A stretch of 64,000 bases of DNA from a bacterium (GTDB taxonomy: Bacteria > Planctomycetota > UBA1135 > UBA2386): the NCBI GenBank assembly GCA_030432695.1, contig JAUILN010000009.1, positions 62,001-126,000 on the forward strand, read 5' to 3'. The translations under genes were made by a program, and so were the position numbers. Each line of letters starts with the position of its first letter. The first letter of the stretch is position 1. The notes beneath the pieces are model-generated. The model had not been told where the DNA came from and made no database searches. It saw nothing but the letters and a program-made list of their open reading frames with translations. Of the stretch, positions 1 to 9,375 are shown one piece after another.

Positions 1-71
1 TTGCCCCGTGAACCGCCTCCATCCGGCGGGTCCTGCCCTCGGCCGCCGGGCTGTCCCTTCCTTCCGTCCAG

Positions 72-1883
72 ATGATGCTTCGTTTTCGAACTCGTGCCAC
101 CGTTGCGTTGGCCTGCGGTCTGCTGACGACCGCCGCATTCGCGCAAGCGCCCTTCGAGATCTACCCCGTGCAGGTGCTCTCCGATGCCTACGTTCCGGGT
201 ACCGGTGGATCGCCGATGGCCGATTCGGCGCTCCGTCTCGTTGCCCTCGACTACTCCCGGCATGGCCTCGACGAGGTTGCGGTGCTGACCACCGCGGGAG
301 ACCTGTATCTCCTGGCCACCCCCGCCATCCATCAGGAGTACAAACTCCTGTGGTCGGGAGCCACTGCCGTGGCCGTGCTGGAGGAGCACGGTGCGGACGG
401 CGCGGATGCGCTGGTCGTCTCCGACGCCACCGGTATCCACCTGCTGCAGGAGGGATCGGCCGCCACGCTTCTGTCTTCGGACTCCGCACTGCAGAACGCC
501 GCCCGGATCGTGGTGGGAGACTGCAATGGCGACCAGCTCGCCGACCTCGTGGTCCATGATCTGACCGTTCCCGGAGCCTCCGGTGACGAGCAGATCACGC
601 TGGTCGAGCAGACCTCGAGCGGTTGGTCGATCCTCGGCTCCCGGTCGTTCTCCGGACAACTGGGCGACATCGAAGTGGCCCCGGACTGGCTGGGAACCGG
701 TGACGCGGCGGTGTTCGTCCTGTGCGACAACGACCTGTACTGCTGCGATCCGGCTTCCAGTCCCGCCGTGCTCGCGGACGCCTATCCGGCCTTCACCGTG
801 CCGAGTGCATTGCCCGGCGCGCAGATCGAGGTGATCGACGACTTCGGGGTGAGCAGGCTCCTCATCGCGTACTCCATCGAGCCGTCGGCGGGTTCGTACC
901 AGTCGGCGCTGGTCATCGCGATCCATGACTCCGGGGCGACCAACGGGCTCCTCCTCGCGCAGGGCATCGTGCTCCGAGAGGAGAAGATCCGCGGCCTGTC
1001 CTGCGGCTCCTACTTCAGCGACGGCTTCATCGACATCATCCTCACCTACGGCGGCCTGTCGAATCCCGACCTGTACCTCAGCGGTCTGCGGTATGGCGCG
1101 ACGTCGCTGTTCCTCCTGGATCACGACCTGGTGGTCTGTCTGGTGGCGACGCCGCACCCTCCTCAGGTGACGTCCGAGCTGGTCTTCGTCGACTTCGATG
1201 GCGACGGCAAGCACGAGTTCGCCTACGGCACCGACTACGGCAGCTCGGACACGGTCGTCGCGGCGGCGCGCGATCCCGCGGGTCCGGACTGCGTGGCCCC
1301 CACGTTGGCCGACGGCGATTGGGGGCCGGGCGCGGGAACGCTGGGAGGCACTGGCTTCTCGTTGCCGATACCGCTCGGCGAGCAGCCATCGCTGTGGACC
1401 GCGACGCATGTCGAGCTGATCCTCTGGCGGATTCTGGAGGACGCTTCCACGGGAGATCTCTACACCGAGCGCACGCCGTTCCGGCAGACGTCGGTTGCCA
1501 TCCCCACGTCGGGAAGCTCGGTGGACGTCGACGTCACAGCTGACAGTGCCGATTGGCTAGCCACCGGCTTCGTCGGGGTGGTTCGATTCGTCGAGGACTC
1601 GGATCTGGCGATTCCGGGTGTGCAGCGGGCGGGTCCGCCGGCCCGCTTCCTGATGCGCCCCGACTTCGTCGGTGGAGCCTCCGCCGGCTACTGGACCGAG
1701 ATGTATGCGCTGGTCGACACCAACGGCGCGCTCGAGGCCAAGTGGACCGGAGATGGAGGCATTCCGCTCATCATCGATCCCCTGCCGCCACTGCCGCCGC
1801 TGCCTCCTGCGCCTCCAGCGCCGACGAACCAGCCGGTGACCGGGACCGGCGCGACGAACGGTGCGGGCAGCGGGGAGGACTGA
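72..1883 (+). CDS. Exported FG-GAP/VCBS-type repeat protein, module copy A
   Basis: Predicted 603-residue exported protein. Residues 1-24 form a signal peptide ending in AFAQA. The body is rich in short beta repeats, with Asp/Gly loops of the FG-GAP calcium type at about residues 150 (DCNGDQLAD) and 374 (DFDGDGKHE). A C-terminal beta domain is followed by a low-complexity Pro tail. A similar overall plan is seen in the protein at 9376-11073: signal peptide, FG-GAP loops, a domain with a HVELILW/HAEVVVY strand, and a Pro-rich end. ATG at 72 or 75 is possible. The sequence just upstream (cttccgtc) recurs before the paralogue start. The gene converges on the TPR-CHAT gene with 10 nt between stops. 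FG-GAP proteins usually bind ligands or partners extracellularly; the function here is unknown. Confidence 0.8.
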   Translation: MMLRFRTRATVALACGLLTTAAFAQAPFEIYPVQVLSDAYVPGTGGSPMADSALRLVALDYSRHGLDEVAVLTTAGDLYLLATPAIHQEYKLLWSGATAVAVLEEHGADGADALVVSDATGIHLLQEGSAATLLSSDSALQNAARIVVGDCNGDQLADLVVHDLTVPGASGDEQITLVEQTSSGWSILGSRSFSGQLGDIEVAPDWLGTGDAAVFVLCDNDLYCCDPASSPAVLADAYPAFTVPSALPGAQIEVIDDFGVSRLLIAYSIEPSAGSYQSALVIAIHDSGATNGLLLAQGIVLREEKIRGLSCGSYFSDGFIDIILTYGGLSNPDLYLSGLRYGATSLFLLDHDLVVCLVATPHPPQVTSELVFVDFDGDGKHEFAYGTDYGSSDTVVAAARDPAGPDCVAPTLADGDWGPGAGTLGGTGFSLPIPLGEQPSLWTATHVELILWRILEDASTGDLYTERTPFRQTSVAIPTSGSSVDVDVTADSADWLATGFVGVVRFVEDSDLAIPGVQRAGPPARFLMRPDFVGGASAGYWTEMYALVDTNGALEAKWTGDGGIPLIIDPLPPLPPLPPAPPAPTNQPVTGTGATNGAGSGED

Positions 1884-1893
1884 TCGGTCGCGG

Positions 1894-4281
1894 TCAGCCC
1901 GCCGGGACCGGTCGGCTCGGGCGCCTGCGCCGGCGGTGTGCCCAGGTCGCAGACGCCGCCAAGGCGATCGAGGCTGCGAGGCCGAAGCTCCAGGCGATCA
2001 GTCGCCGATCCGCCGCCCGGCGCTCGGGAGGCAGTGACGGCCGCAGCTCCGGCCAGCCTACGAGCTGAAGTCCGGCGTGGTGCGCTGGGTGAGCGAAGCG
2101 GCGGTCTGCCGCAATGCGAGCCCGCGCGCGACGCAGCGCCTCGGCCGCGTGCGGCGCATCGTCTTCCAGCAGCGCGTCGTGGAAGGCCTCGGACATTGCG
2201 AGCGCGGATTCGAGCCACAGTGGCTGTTCCGAGAGCAGCACCGCTCGAGCGCCCGCCTGGATCGCAGCGCCACCGATGTGTGGTGCGACGGTCTCGCCGC
2301 GGCGCCCCATGTCGGCGGCGCGACAGGTCAGGAAGGTGACCAGTGGCGGCAGCGCGAACGTCTCGATCTCGCCGGCAAACAAGCCCCGGTCGAACAGCGC
2401 CATGCCGCGTGGTCGCGGCAGCGCGGGCTCGAAGATGCCGTGCGCGATGAACACCGTCATCGTGCTGTCCGCGGCGACGCGGCGCGCGTTGACGAGGTTT
2501 GCCGAGGCGCCGCGGAGCAGTTCGACCTGGCTGGATTCGAACGCCTGAACCGGCCGGCGCCATTGCGCCTCGTCGGCGCGCAGCGGTGCCAGTCGATGCT
2601 TCTCGAGGATCGACCCGTCCGGGCGGTCGGCGGCCACGACAGCGATCCGCCCAGTGCGGGAAGTCTCGCTGGGCGGCGCGCGGCGCAGCCGGTGGCCGAG
2701 GCTGAAGGTCGGCAGGTAGGCGATGGTCCGCTCGGTGCCGAACCAACCGTCGCCTTCCGTCAGCGCTTCGAAGGTAGGCGCGCGCAGCAGTTCGCTGCCG
2801 ACGATCCAGACCGACCGCCAGTCCGCGATGTGTTCGGAGACCGCGTTTGGCAGGAGCAGTGCATGGGCCGCGGTCGCATGGCGACGGACCGTCTCGAGCG
2901 GGATGGTCGGGTCGGCGACCGTGTTCTGGAGCGGTAAGAGCCCGCGCAGGATGCGCTCATCGGGTGGCAACTCGAAGATCCGCGCACCCTGCCGCGTCAC
3001 CGCGATCAATGCGGTTCCGGTGGGGGCGGGAACGTAGACCAACACGCCGCCGTCCAACGGGGCGAGGGCGCGCGCGGTGGCAGCATCCACCGTCGGGATC
3101 GACGCGGCCCGCACCTGCGAGTCCTGGCGCTCGGCCTGCAACCAGATCTCGAGCGCCTCGTCGCCGGCGTCGTCGCGGTTCGAAGCGCGCGTCAGTCGCA
3201 GCGCGAGCGCCAGCACGTCACGGCGTTCTCCGTACTGGAGGAACTGACTGCCACCCTCGCGGAGCGGAAGCGCCTGCCAACGGGCTCGCAGTCCCGACCA
3301 GACCTCGAGCAGGTCACGCCGCGCGAGCTCTGGGCGCGAAGCGTCGCCACCCGGCTGCGCGGTCCGTTGCAGCGCCAGCAGGGCACGGAGCGTGGCTTCT
3401 CGGACCGACGGCGGGCCCGGCATGTCCACGTGGTCCACTCGATCGAGCGCGTCACCGGCGTCAGCGAGTCGACCGGCCTGCAGATGGTAGGCAACACGTT
3501 CCAGGTGGATCAGTCGGCGCTCTTTGTCGGTGATGCCCTCCTCGTCGAGGAGATCATTCAGTCGGGCCAGGGTGTCGTCGGTCGGACGCAGGCGGTGCCG
3601 GGCCTGGATGCGCTGCAGCTTGACCTGACAGGCGATCTGCGGTCGGCCGGCGAGCGCCTCCGACTCCAGGAGCGCCGTGCACAGGGCGACCGCGTCCTGA
3701 AAGTCCTCCAGCGCGAGTGCGATGCCGATGCGGAGCGTGGCGCGCTGTAGCTCCGGCATCCCCTCCAACTCGGCGGCGGCCAGGTCGGGATCGCCGCAGT
3801 GAAGGAGCACGCTTCCACGCAGGAATCCCAGGTTCGATCGGAGGTAGCCGACGGCCATGCGATGGTCATCGGAGAGCGATTCGATCTCCGCGCCCGAATG
3901 CTCGAGCCGCTGATCCGCCTGTCGGATCGCTTCGAGCGCCGCGCCGGGGTCGGTGCTCGCCAGGGCGCGGATCTCGAACAAGCGGAGATAGCACTCGTAG
4001 AGACCCGACCATCGGTTGCGCGGAAGCTCACGGATGGCCGCGAGGATCGCCGCGGCATCGTACGCCGCGTCGAGTTCCTGGACCGCTACGAACAGTCCGT
4101 GCTCGTCCGAGCCCCTCGCGGCATCCAGCGCCCGCGACGCTGGCGAGTCGTCCTGGGCGCGGCACGCGCCCGCCGCCGACGCGGCCAGGGCGACCAGCAA
4201 TGCCGCGCTGGTTGCAGCTCGGGGGCACGCGGGCCTGACAGTCGACCTCAGCGCACGACGGGCATCACGACGAACGGGCAC
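1894..4281 (-). CDS. Exported TPR-CHAT (caspase-like) protease, module copy A
   Basis: About 795 residues. A hydrophobic export signal ends in a weak lipobox (AGAC), then comes a long alpha-helical TPR-like region, then a C-terminal CHAT domain. CHAT proteins are clan CD cysteine peptidases related to caspases and separase. The His-Gly motif (FIAHG, His about residue 614) and the nucleophile motif (FLTCRA, Cys about 653) are both present, so activity is plausible. The GTG at 4281 was chosen because it gives an Arg-rich n-region before the hydrophobic stretch and overlaps the anti-sigma gene by 34 nt; no ATG fits. It is the last gene of the ECF/anti-sigma/CHAT operon. The likely role is a periplasmic or surface protease linked to the sigma switch; the substrate is unknown. 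Confidence 0.75.
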   Translation of the reverse strand: MPVRRDARRALRSTVRPACPRAATSAALLVALAASAAGACRAQDDSPASRALDAARGSDEHGLFVAVQELDAAYDAAAILAAIRELPRNRWSGLYECYLRLFEIRALASTDPGAALEAIRQADQRLEHSGAEIESLSDDHRMAVGYLRSNLGFLRGSVLLHCGDPDLAAAELEGMPELQRATLRIGIALALEDFQDAVALCTALLESEALAGRPQIACQVKLQRIQARHRLRPTDDTLARLNDLLDEEGITDKERRLIHLERVAYHLQAGRLADAGDALDRVDHVDMPGPPSVREATLRALLALQRTAQPGGDASRPELARRDLLEVWSGLRARWQALPLREGGSQFLQYGERRDVLALALRLTRASNRDDAGDEALEIWLQAERQDSQVRAASIPTVDAATARALAPLDGGVLVYVPAPTGTALIAVTRQGARIFELPPDERILRGLLPLQNTVADPTIPLETVRRHATAAHALLLPNAVSEHIADWRSVWIVGSELLRAPTFEALTEGDGWFGTERTIAYLPTFSLGHRLRRAPPSETSRTGRIAVVAADRPDGSILEKHRLAPLRADEAQWRRPVQAFESSQVELLRGASANLVNARRVAADSTMTVFIAHGIFEPALPRPRGMALFDRGLFAGEIETFALPPLVTFLTCRAADMGRRGETVAPHIGGAAIQAGARAVLLSEQPLWLESALAMSEAFHDALLEDDAPHAAEALRRARARIAADRRFAHPAHHAGLQLVGWPELRPSLPPERRAADRRLIAWSFGLAASIALAASATWAHRRRRRPSRPVPAG

Positions 4282-4973
4282 GCCTCGACCGTACGCAGCC
4301 CGTCGTCCAGCGCCAGTACCCGAACCCGAACGCGATCCGGCCACGCGGCCACCACGTCCGCCGCCGCCACCCACTTCGCCTCCGCCAACACCGTGCTCTC
4401 CCAGAGCGGCACCCCATCGACGTCGGTGACCACCACCCGATAGCCGGTCACCGAGTCCCGCTCCGACGGCGTCCAGCTCAGCTCCTTGCCGACCTCGATC
4501 GCCTCGGCTTCGAACTCAAGGCCGCCCTGCCCATCGAGCGACTGCATGCCCTGGCCCTGTCCCGACGGATCGCCCGAGCCGCCCGACCGATCCAGCAGCC
4601 ACAGCGCCAGGAACAGCACCGCCGCGGCGGCGGCGATCCAGGGCAGCGCGCGGGCCAGGGGACCGCGACCCTCGCGGGTCACGCCGTTCTGGGCCATGGG
4701 CTCCGCCGCCGCGGCGGCCAGCAGCGAGCGACGGGCCAGCTGCAGGTCGTCCTCCCGCGCATCACCTGCCAGCGCCTCGCGCAGATGCCCGCGCTCGCGG
4801 CGCAGCAACGACAGGGCGCCGCGCAACTGCGCCAGGGCAGCCGCGAACCGCGGGTCACGGGCCGCCTCGCGCGTCGCCGGGTCGTCCGGCGACCGCTCGC
4901 CTGCGGCGATCTCGTCCAAGAGTTCCTCCTGACGGGGCGTCAGCCCCGACTCCAGCCAGTCCGAATCGGTCAT
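4248..4973 (-). CDS. Membrane anti-sigma factor-like protein, module copy A
   Basis: Predicted 241 residues: a cytoplasmic helical N-terminal region of about 105 residues, one transmembrane helix at about 110-127, and an outer beta-rich domain that looks fibronectin-like. Its ATG overlaps the ECF sigma stop (ATGA, 4970-4973), so the two are translationally coupled. The position and one-helix topology are those of an anti-sigma factor. The usual zinc-binding HxxxCxxC motif is absent, so the call rests on context and topology. The outer domain could sense a signal or be a cleavage target of the CHAT protease encoded next. The paralogue is at 13814-14515. Confidence 0.7.
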   Translation of the reverse strand: MTDSDWLESGLTPRQEELLDEIAAGERSPDDPATREAARDPRFAAALAQLRGALSLLRRERGHLREALAGDAREDDLQLARRSLLAAAAAEPMAQNGVTREGRGPLARALPWIAAAAAVLFLALWLLDRSGGSGDPSGQGQGMQSLDGQGGLEFEAEAIEVGKELSWTPSERDSVTGYRVVVTDVDGVPLWESTVLAEAKWVAAADVVAAWPDRVRVRVLALDDGLRTVEACPFVVMPVVR

Positions 4974-5557
4974 GGCTCCCCTCCTCCAGGTAGGGCGCCA
5001 CGCAGCTTCGCCAGTGCCCGGCGCAGCCTGCTCTTGACGGTGTTCTCGGGCATGGCGAAGTGTGCAGCGATCTCCTGAATCGTGAGATCGTCGAGGAACC
5101 TGGCAGTCAGGAGGCGGGCGTCGAGGTCGCCGAGGCGGTCGATCAGTGCCAGCACCGAGTCGCGTTCCTCCAGGTCCGATCCCGTGGTCGCGTCGGCCTG
5201 CGTCGCGGCATCGGCAGCGGCGGTGTCGGAGAGGGCGCGCATCCCGTGGCGGTCGCGGCGGAACCGCCGGCGCCGGGCGTTGCGATAGGTCAGGTCGGTG
5301 AAGCGGTAGGCCCAGGTCTCCAGCGACGCATCGCCGCGGTAGTCCGAGAGCCGCCGCCAGATCGAGGCGATCGCCTCCTGGGCGACGTCCTCCTGGTCCT
5401 CCTGGGTCAGCGGCGCCCGGTCGCGGTTGCACAGCGCGCGCACGAACCGCGGCACGCAGGCCATCCGTTCGGCGAAGCGCTCGAGCGCCTGCGGATCCCG
5501 CTGCGCGGCGGCGCGGGCGAGCGCCAGGTCCCGGGCCAGGGATTCGGGGCTCGCCAT
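4970..5557 (-). CDS. ECF-type RNA polymerase sigma factor, module copy A
   Basis: Predicted 195 residues. Region 2 is at about residues 20-100 (DVAQEAIASIWRRL, then LETWAYRFT). Region 4 is a helix-turn-helix near the C terminus (IQEIAAHFAMPENTVKSRLRRAL). It should direct RNA polymerase to a specific promoter set and is probably held by the anti-sigma encoded directly downstream. The ATG at 5557 gives a normal ECF N terminus; an in-frame GTG at 5602 would add 15 Pro-rich residues. The gene starts divergently from the cytochrome gene at 5814. ECF operons are commonly autoregulated, but no promoter was firmly identified. Confidence 0.9.
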   Translation of the reverse strand: MASPESLARDLALARAAAQRDPQALERFAERMACVPRFVRALCNRDRAPLTQEDQEDVAQEAIASIWRRLSDYRGDASLETWAYRFTDLTYRNARRRRFRRDRHGMRALSDTAAADAATQADATTGSDLEERDSVLALIDRLGDLDARLLTARFLDDLTIQEIAAHFAMPENTVKSRLRRALAKLRGALPGGGEP

Positions 5558-5813
5558 CCGGTCCGATCGGGTCGGCTCGGGGGATGGGGGGGACGGAGTC
5601 ACCTGTTCATTCTGCCGTCGAGCCAGCGACGGAGCACCAGTCGGATCGGCAGGAAGGGCGGGGTGAGGGCGGGCGATGGGACGACCGGTCGTCGCGGCGT
5701 GGTCCCGTGCGATGCACGGATTCCGCGAAAACTCCAAACCGCACGCGAGCCGACGCCACCAGCCACGCGGGCCCCCGAAGCCCCTTGCCTTCCGTCTCCA
5801 ACCAGGAATCCGC

Positions 5814-8800
5814 ATGCTCGCCCTGAGACCCGCGGTCGCGCTCCTTGCCGTGACCTCCGTGGCCGTCGCGCAGTACCAGCGACCGACCGTCACCTCTCCG
5901 AACCCCCTGACGACCCGTCAGGACAACATCGTCACGCCCTACGCCGAGCTGCCGATCAGCCCGCTGCAGAACGTCGTGAAGAGCCCGGCGGTGATCAACG
6001 CCTACACCGGCGTGCTCAACCATCGCCGGGGCCGCTACGAGATCTACTACTTCAACTCGGCGCTCAACCAGCAGGTCCTGATCGACGACCTCGCGCTGCC
6101 GCCCGGCGCCACCGCCGCGGTGGAGCGGCCCGGCACGGTCGAGATCTGGTTGACGGTGCCGAACAGCCGGATCGGCGTCGACCCGGCGACCGGCGTGCTC
6201 AGCCCCGGCGGCGCGGTGATCGTGTTCGACCCGGTGCTCGCCACGCCCGTGCGTTCGATCGCGGTCGGCGTGAACCCCTCGGGCATCGCCTTCCACCCCA
6301 GCGGCTCGCACGCCTACGTGAGCTGCCGTGGCTCGCGCGACATCCACATCATCGACTGCTCCACCGGCGTGTCGGTCGGCTCGGTGGATCTCGACCAGTA
6401 CACCCCGCACGCGATCACCTACGTGCCCGGTGCCGACCGGATCCTGGTGGCCTCGCTGCTGTCGGGCAACAATACGGTGGCGCGGCGTGACGTCTCGGCC
6501 ACCAGCCCGACCGGCATGACGCCGATGCCGGTGACGGTCACCAGGCTGCCCGATCCGCTGGTCACCGGCCAGCTCCCCGACCGCGACGTCGTGGCGCTGC
6601 GCGTCTCGCCGACCAATCCCGCGTCGGTGGGCGTCACCAATGCCCAGCTCGCCACCGGCGTGATGACGATCCAGTATGCGATCGAGGCCGACCCGGTCCG
6701 TTCGCGCGCCTACGTGGTCGGCACCGAGGCGCTGAACGACCAGTTCGTCGGCGAGAAGAACTTCGTTGCCGGTCAGGTCGTCGAGAACCGTCTGGTGATG
6801 CTCGACTACTCCGGTGGCGGCACGCCGACCGCGACCACGGTCAACCTGGATGCCTCGTCCTTCGCGCCGATGGCGACACCGACCGACTTCGTGGTCGATC
6901 CCTCCGCCCGACGCGGCTGGTTGGTCGCTCGCGGTGTCGACCGCGTGGTCGAGTTCCGGTTGGGCACCGGCGCCCCGGTCGCGGTCGGCGCCTGGGATCT
7001 CGCCTCGGCGGACCCCAACTACGGCCCCAGCCTGGTCGGCGCCCGCAACGCGACCCTGAACATCGCCGGCGACGAGCTGTACGTGTACTGCGAGATCGAA
7101 AACTCCTTCGCGGTCCTCGACGTCAGCGGCGCGGCGCCCACCACGCCGACCACCGTCACCACCTCCTCGCTGACCTACGACCCGCTGCCGGAGTTCGGCA
7201 AGCGCGGCTGGGCGCACCTGTCGGACGCCAACCGCTCGTTGTCGCAGACCTCGTCGTGCTACTCCTGCCACGTCGACGGCGGCCAGGACAATCTGGTCTG
7301 GGAGCTCTCGGCCTTCCACGACCCCGAGGGCACGCCCGCGGCCAACCTCGACTTCGAGGTCGACCTGAAGGGCCCGATGCTCACCCAGAGCCTGTTCGGC
7401 CTCCCTGAGACCGCGCCCTATCACTGGCGCGGTGAGAAGCGCACCCTCGCCAACTTCAACGGCGCGTTCGCCGGCCTGCTCGAGGGCACCCTGCTGACGC
7501 CGTCCGAGGTCACCGAGATGGTCGACTTCATCGGTCTGATGCGCCACGCGCCGAACCGCCACCTGGCGATGGACCGCGACTACACCAACACCACCGCGCC
7601 GGCGGGCGTCGGCAACGTGGGCCAGGGCCTGGTCGACTTCGAGACCTTCCCGGTGGTCGGCGCACTGAACTGCGTGACCTGCCACTCCCTGCCCACCGGC
7701 ACCAACAACGAACTCCAGCGCATCTCGATCGTGGGGCCGCCCACAGAGTCGGTGCAGGTCGCGCAGCTGCGTGGCGTCGTGAACCGACTCGACGCGACGA
7801 TGAACCTCGGGCCGTTCGTCGGCGAGCGCTGCCGCAACGGCGCCGGTCTGATCCACCAGGGCGACGACGGCGGCTTCAACGAGTTCGTCGCGCAGCCGGT
7901 CTTCACCGGCTTGCAGGGACCTGCCACCCAGGGCACCCGCGACAACCTGGTCGCGTTCCTCGACGCGATGGACACCGGCCTCGCGCCGTCGTCGAGCTTC
8001 GTGTGCGTGCTGCGCACCGACTACGCCAACCCGACCGGCGACTACACCGCGGCGATGAACTACGTGAAGGCCGAGGCCGCCGCCGGGCACGCCGACTTCT
8101 CGACCATCATCTCGCTGCCCAACGGCGCCGGCTTCACGTCGTACACCGGCTACTGGGACGACTCGATCCAGGCCTGGATCGGCGAGACCCAGAACCTGGC
8201 ACCGACCAGCGAGGCCGGCCTGTTGGCGATCTTCCTCGCCAGCGGCCAGCCGCTGACCATCATGGGCCACCCGCCCGGCTCGGGGCAGCGGTTCAGCATC
8301 GATGCCGACGACGACGCGGTGCTCGACCTCGACGAGGTCTTCACCAACTTCACGCTGCCCTACGTGTCCGACACGGATGGCGATGGGCGGCCGGACGGCT
8401 ACGAGCTGGCGCTGGGTGAGAACCCGCTGGCCGTCGATCCGCCGACCGACAGCACCGCACCGAACACCGTCGGCTCGCCGCGGCTGATGTACTCGACCAC
8501 CAACACGGTGAAGATCGAGCTCAACACCGACGAGGTCGCCTCGGTGCGGGCGTTCACGACGATCAACACCGGCAGCGGCACGGGGCTGTTCCCCTTGGAA
8601 GGTCAGTTCTCGCCGGCTCCTGGCGGGTTCTCGACCAACCACCAGATCGTGCTCCACCACCTGCCGTCCCGGTCGGAGCTGCCGCTCCTGTCGCCGGTGC
8701 CGCTGGTGCTGCCGCCGGGCGTCGGTCTGTTCCAGGTCGACCTGGAGCTCACGGATCCGGCCGGCAACTCGCGGATCGTGCCGTTCATCGTGCCGATGGC

Positions 8801-9266
8801 CGACAAGGGCATCCCGCTGCGCATGCAGCAGATCGACAACGCGGTCTACACCCCGGGCGCGAACACCCTCAGCTTCGACGTCAGTCTGATGCTCGGCACC
8901 ACGATCGTACCGCTGCCGCTGCCGAGCGTCGGCCCGCCGGGGAGTGGCACGCCCACCTGGGGCATCGGCGTCGAACTCGCCTACGGCACCCAGCCCGGTG
9001 GGCCGGGCACGCAGATCCTGGGACTGACCAAGCTGTTCGTCCCGGGCACCGTCCCGCCGTCGTCGGCGTTCCCCGCTCTGATCACCGCGGCGACCAACCC
9101 GGCGACCTACACCGTCGCGCTGCCGGCGTCGGCGGCGACCGACACCAACCGCGTGCTGACCGTCACCGTGCTCGACGTGATCGACGTCACCTCGCCGGGC
9201 ACCAGCGGCGTGGTCTACGTCGAGTCGCAGGGCTTCGAGCGTCACCACGCGGTCCTGCAGTTCTGA
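5814..9266 (+). CDS. Exported diheme cytochrome c with YVTN-type beta-propeller
   Basis: About 1150 residues. A signal peptide (ending SVAVAQ) is followed by about 450 residues of YVTN/lactonase-like propeller. Two CXXCH heme-binding sites follow (CYSCH about 482-486, CVTCH about 620-624) in a layout like MauG or bacterial cytochrome c peroxidase. A calcium-loop segment (DTDGDGRPDG) and a long beta C-terminal region come next. The ATG at 5814 has a purine-rich AGGAAT 5 nt upstream and starts directly at the signal peptide. Expected to be an extracytoplasmic electron-transfer protein or peroxidase; substrate unknown. It sits alone between the two sigma/CHAT modules and is followed by two hairpins. 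Confidence 0.75.
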   Translation: MLALRPAVALLAVTSVAVAQYQRPTVTSPNPLTTRQDNIVTPYAELPISPLQNVVKSPAVINAYTGVLNHRRGRYEIYYFNSALNQQVLIDDLALPPGATAAVERPGTVEIWLTVPNSRIGVDPATGVLSPGGAVIVFDPVLATPVRSIAVGVNPSGIAFHPSGSHAYVSCRGSRDIHIIDCSTGVSVGSVDLDQYTPHAITYVPGADRILVASLLSGNNTVARRDVSATSPTGMTPMPVTVTRLPDPLVTGQLPDRDVVALRVSPTNPASVGVTNAQLATGVMTIQYAIEADPVRSRAYVVGTEALNDQFVGEKNFVAGQVVENRLVMLDYSGGGTPTATTVNLDASSFAPMATPTDFVVDPSARRGWLVARGVDRVVEFRLGTGAPVAVGAWDLASADPNYGPSLVGARNATLNIAGDELYVYCEIENSFAVLDVSGAAPTTPTTVTTSSLTYDPLPEFGKRGWAHLSDANRSLSQTSSCYSCHVDGGQDNLVWELSAFHDPEGTPAANLDFEVDLKGPMLTQSLFGLPETAPYHWRGEKRTLANFNGAFAGLLEGTLLTPSEVTEMVDFIGLMRHAPNRHLAMDRDYTNTTAPAGVGNVGQGLVDFETFPVVGALNCVTCHSLPTGTNNELQRISIVGPPTESVQVAQLRGVVNRLDATMNLGPFVGERCRNGAGLIHQGDDGGFNEFVAQPVFTGLQGPATQGTRDNLVAFLDAMDTGLAPSSSFVCVLRTDYANPTGDYTAAMNYVKAEAAAGHADFSTIISLPNGAGFTSYTGYWDDSIQAWIGETQNLAPTSEAGLLAIFLASGQPLTIMGHPPGSGQRFSIDADDDAVLDLDEVFTNFTLPYVSDTDGDGRPDGYELALGENPLAVDPPTDSTAPNTVGSPRLMYSTTNTVKIELNTDEVASVRAFTTINTGSGTGLFPLEGQFSPAPGGFSTNHQIVLHHLPSRSELPLLSPVPLVLPPGVGLFQVDLELTDPAGNSRIVPFIVPMADKGIPLRMQQIDNAVYTPGANTLSFDVSLMLGTTIVPLPLPSVGPPGSGTPTWGIGVELAYGTQPGGPGTQILGLTKLFVPGTVPPSSAFPALITAATNPATYTVALPASAATDTNRVLTVTVLDVIDVTSPGTSGVVYVESQGFERHHAVLQF

Positions 9267-9282
9267 CGGCAGGCCGTGCGAA

Positions 9283-9338
9283 CCGCCGGAGCCGATCCGG
9301 CGGATCGCGGCCGCCGGGGCAATCAACCCGGCGGCCGC
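9283..9338. terminator. Two tandem hairpins after the diheme cytochrome gene
   Basis: The first inverted repeat has 8-nt arms at 9283-9290 and 9296-9303 with a 5-nt loop. The second has 12-nt perfect arms at 9307-9318 and 9327-9338 with an 8-nt loop (gcaatcaa). Both lie between the stop at 9266 and the start at 9376. No T-tract follows, so a factor-dependent or hairpin-only terminator is inferred. A related pattern occurs at about 10-50, before module copy A. Confidence 0.6.
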
Positions 9339-9375
9339 AGTCGTGTACCGTTCCCTCCCCGTGCTTCCGTCTTCG

